Positions 62,808-64,000 of a DNA stretch of 64,000 bases are shown here, piece after piece. The DNA is taken from the NCBI GenBank assembly GCA_963662175.1, contig OY759216.1, forward strand, positions 36,349,087 through 36,413,086, in the 5' to 3' direction. Each line of letters starts with the position of its first letter. Within the stretch, counting starts at the first letter, position 1. Origin of the DNA: Aradus depressus (lineage: Eukaryota > Arthropoda > Insecta > Hemiptera > Aradidae). The notes below the pieces were generated by a model. That model was not told the DNA's origin. It worked only from the letters and a program-made list of their open reading frames with translations, and did no database searches. Made by a program: the position numbers and the translations under genes.

Positions 62808-62930
62808 ATGGCGTGCTTAAGTTTATTTTACCTCCCAGATAAAATAAACTAAAGGCCTCGGTCGGGTTTCGAACCCACGACCTTGAGCTCAGAAGACAAG
62901 CACGCATACCACTGAGCTACTGGCGCCCTC
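62808..62930 (-). mobile_element. SINE-A, 5' half only
   Basis: Reverse copy with head GGGCGCCAGTAGCTCAGTGG, box B GGGTTCGAAACCCGACC and the complete hairpin; it stops at the GCACGCC that follows, so the 3' half is missing. This is unusual, since truncation normally removes the 5' side. Confidence 0.92.
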
Positions 62931-63275
62931 TACATTATACATATTACTTGTTAGATGGCCCCGGCTTAAAATATTCATCTATTATTTTTTGTTTAACACA
63001 AACTAAGCTTTTTTTAAAAAACAGCGTTTTCTAATTGATCGATATTTTTGAAAGTTTCGTCTTCTTCTTCCGTATTGCACACAAAAAATGAATTCGTGGA
63101 AACATTTTGTAGGTGAGAGAGAAAATTAATAGAAATTAATTTCGTTCCTTCTTCGAGTTTCTATCCTGGTTTTAATTTAATTTTATACTTAATTTAATTT
63201 TGTATACACAAATTTATGTTTAATTTTGTGTACACAAATTTAATTTAATTTTGACATACTATCAGCTAAGGCCTA
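62931..63275. other. AT-rich DNA, nothing recognised
   Basis: It includes a short direct repeat (TGT(A/T)TAATTTTGTGTACACAAATTTA) at about 63199-63245. Confidence 0.4.
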
Positions 63276-63452
63276 CTTTAAAAAATGAAAATGTCGTTAG
63301 AAAAAATGTGTTTAATCCTTCCATCGGAGCGTTACAACGAATAAACTTTCATTGGAAAATTCCCCACTGGGACCGGGGTCTAGGAAAAAAAGCGTTATAT
63401 CCGGGAAATCGTTATAAACGGGAGCGTTATATCGAAGTTTTCTGTATATCGT
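63276..63452. mobile_element. DNA transposon end fragment (Tigger/mariner-like)
   Basis: GCGTTATATCCGGGAAATCG, TTATAAACGGGAGCGTTATA and TCGAAGTTTTCTGTA. In reverse the terminus reads TACAGAAAACTTCGATATAA, a typical TA-flanked end. The opposite end is not identified. Confidence 0.5.
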
Positions 63453-63474
63453 CACAGATCGTTCAACCAAATTA

Positions 63475-64000
63475 TTAAATTAAGTTCAGAGGTAGAGTAC
63501 GAAATTAGTTAATTTATTCGCGCTGGGGAAGTACATTGCCTGTGATTAACCGACTTTATTCTCTGTTTTATTACATTTGGAATAAGGAATATTTTAATCA
63601 AAACCAAAAATTCGAGATCCAATTTTCAATGAAATTTCATGTTTTTGTTAGGTTATAAATTTCCTGGTACCTACCCAGATTTTTTAATTGTGAAAAATGC
63701 ATTGGATCAAAAATATAATTTAGAAGTGTGGAAAGTCATTAATATTGTTGTAAAATATTTTTTTATACGGTCAGATGGCAAAAAACCGTAGAAAAAAAGT
63801 TTAAATCGAAAATCTATTGTGTTACACGATATCTCCCGATAAAATGAATGTACAGACACTAAATTTTTTAAGTGTATGCAGAAGCTATGGCTAATATGCT
63901 TCGTTCATAAAGCCAAAAAAAAGTGTGCAGAATCCCATTAGGACGACACCTTGATTTTTTAGGCAAATCGGCCAAAGGGAAGGAGGGGATTAGCGGGTTG
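63475..64000 (+). repeat. Family B right end, then a second copy cut by window edge
   Basis: 63480-63560 ends CGCGCTGGGGAAGTACATTG, CCTGTGATTAACCGAC. A new copy follows with AAAATTCGAGATCCAATTTT, CAATGAAATTTCATG, ATATCTCCCGATAAAATGAA and CAAATCGGCCAAAGGGAAGG, and runs out of the window. Confidence 0.75.

Overview
The window looks like non-genic nuclear DNA from an invertebrate, most likely an arthropod. It is AT-rich, with no bacterial-style gene packing and no recognisable host exon. It carries many 5'-truncated non-LTR retrotransposon ends, tRNA-derived SINEs, foldback elements and DNA-transposon derivatives. Several SINE copies end in short (CCTAA)n runs, which match the common arthropod telomere unit; this is weak evidence of taxon, and I cannot name a species. 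Most open frames of 60-150 codons are chance frames through repeats.

The main repeat layers are as follows. (1) SINE-A is a tRNA-headed SINE of about 335-350 bp with about 33 copies or fragments. It has a central block that, from memory, resembles the conserved Nin-DC SINE domain, and several copies have clear target-site duplications (TSDs). (2) SINE-F is a second tRNA-like SINE with about seven copies and an A-rich tail. (3) Family B is the most abundant sequence: a modular repeat edged by TACTTCCCCAGC-type ends, built from internal modules of about 125-140 bp, present in both orientations and sometimes as a palindrome. (4) Foldback families C and D, plus several single large hairpins. (5) Non-LTR retrotransposon debris: Jockey-like reverse transcriptase (31 kb), C-terminal pieces (10, 20, 24 and 36 kb), an I/R1-like piece (33 kb) and two RTE/CR1-like 3' ends (17.6 and 56.3 kb). 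(6) DNA transposon derivatives: a Tigger/pogo-like element (42.87-43.54 kb), a hAT-like miniature (55.1-55.75 kb), a Helitron with a 129-bp array (58.5-59.3 kb), and a 256-bp inverted-repeat element carrying a 51-codon frame (38.4-38.7 kb).

Layout: 0-8 kb is AT-rich DNA with SINE-A, SINE-F and family B. 8-20 kb holds family C foldbacks, a LINE fragment, repeats with hammerhead-like cores, and an RTE-like 3' end. 20-25 kb holds LINE ends, a triplicated SINE-F head, and a family B copy with two nested insertions. 25-37 kb holds SINE-A, poly-C/poly-G tracts inside family B, and Jockey- and I/R1-like debris. 37-49 kb holds the small inverted-repeat element, foldback D2, the Tigger-like element and SINE-A. 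49-64 kb holds SINE-A and SINE-F, the hAT-like element, the RTE-like 3' end, a palindromic family B copy with a Helitron and a SINE nested in it, and a 161-bp near-perfect hairpin.

No operon, host pathway or defence system is present. The interest lies in repeat biology: hammerhead-like cores sharing an extra U in several unrelated repeats, foldbacks whose two arms resemble each other more than the arms of the sister copy, and nested insertions that give a relative order of events.
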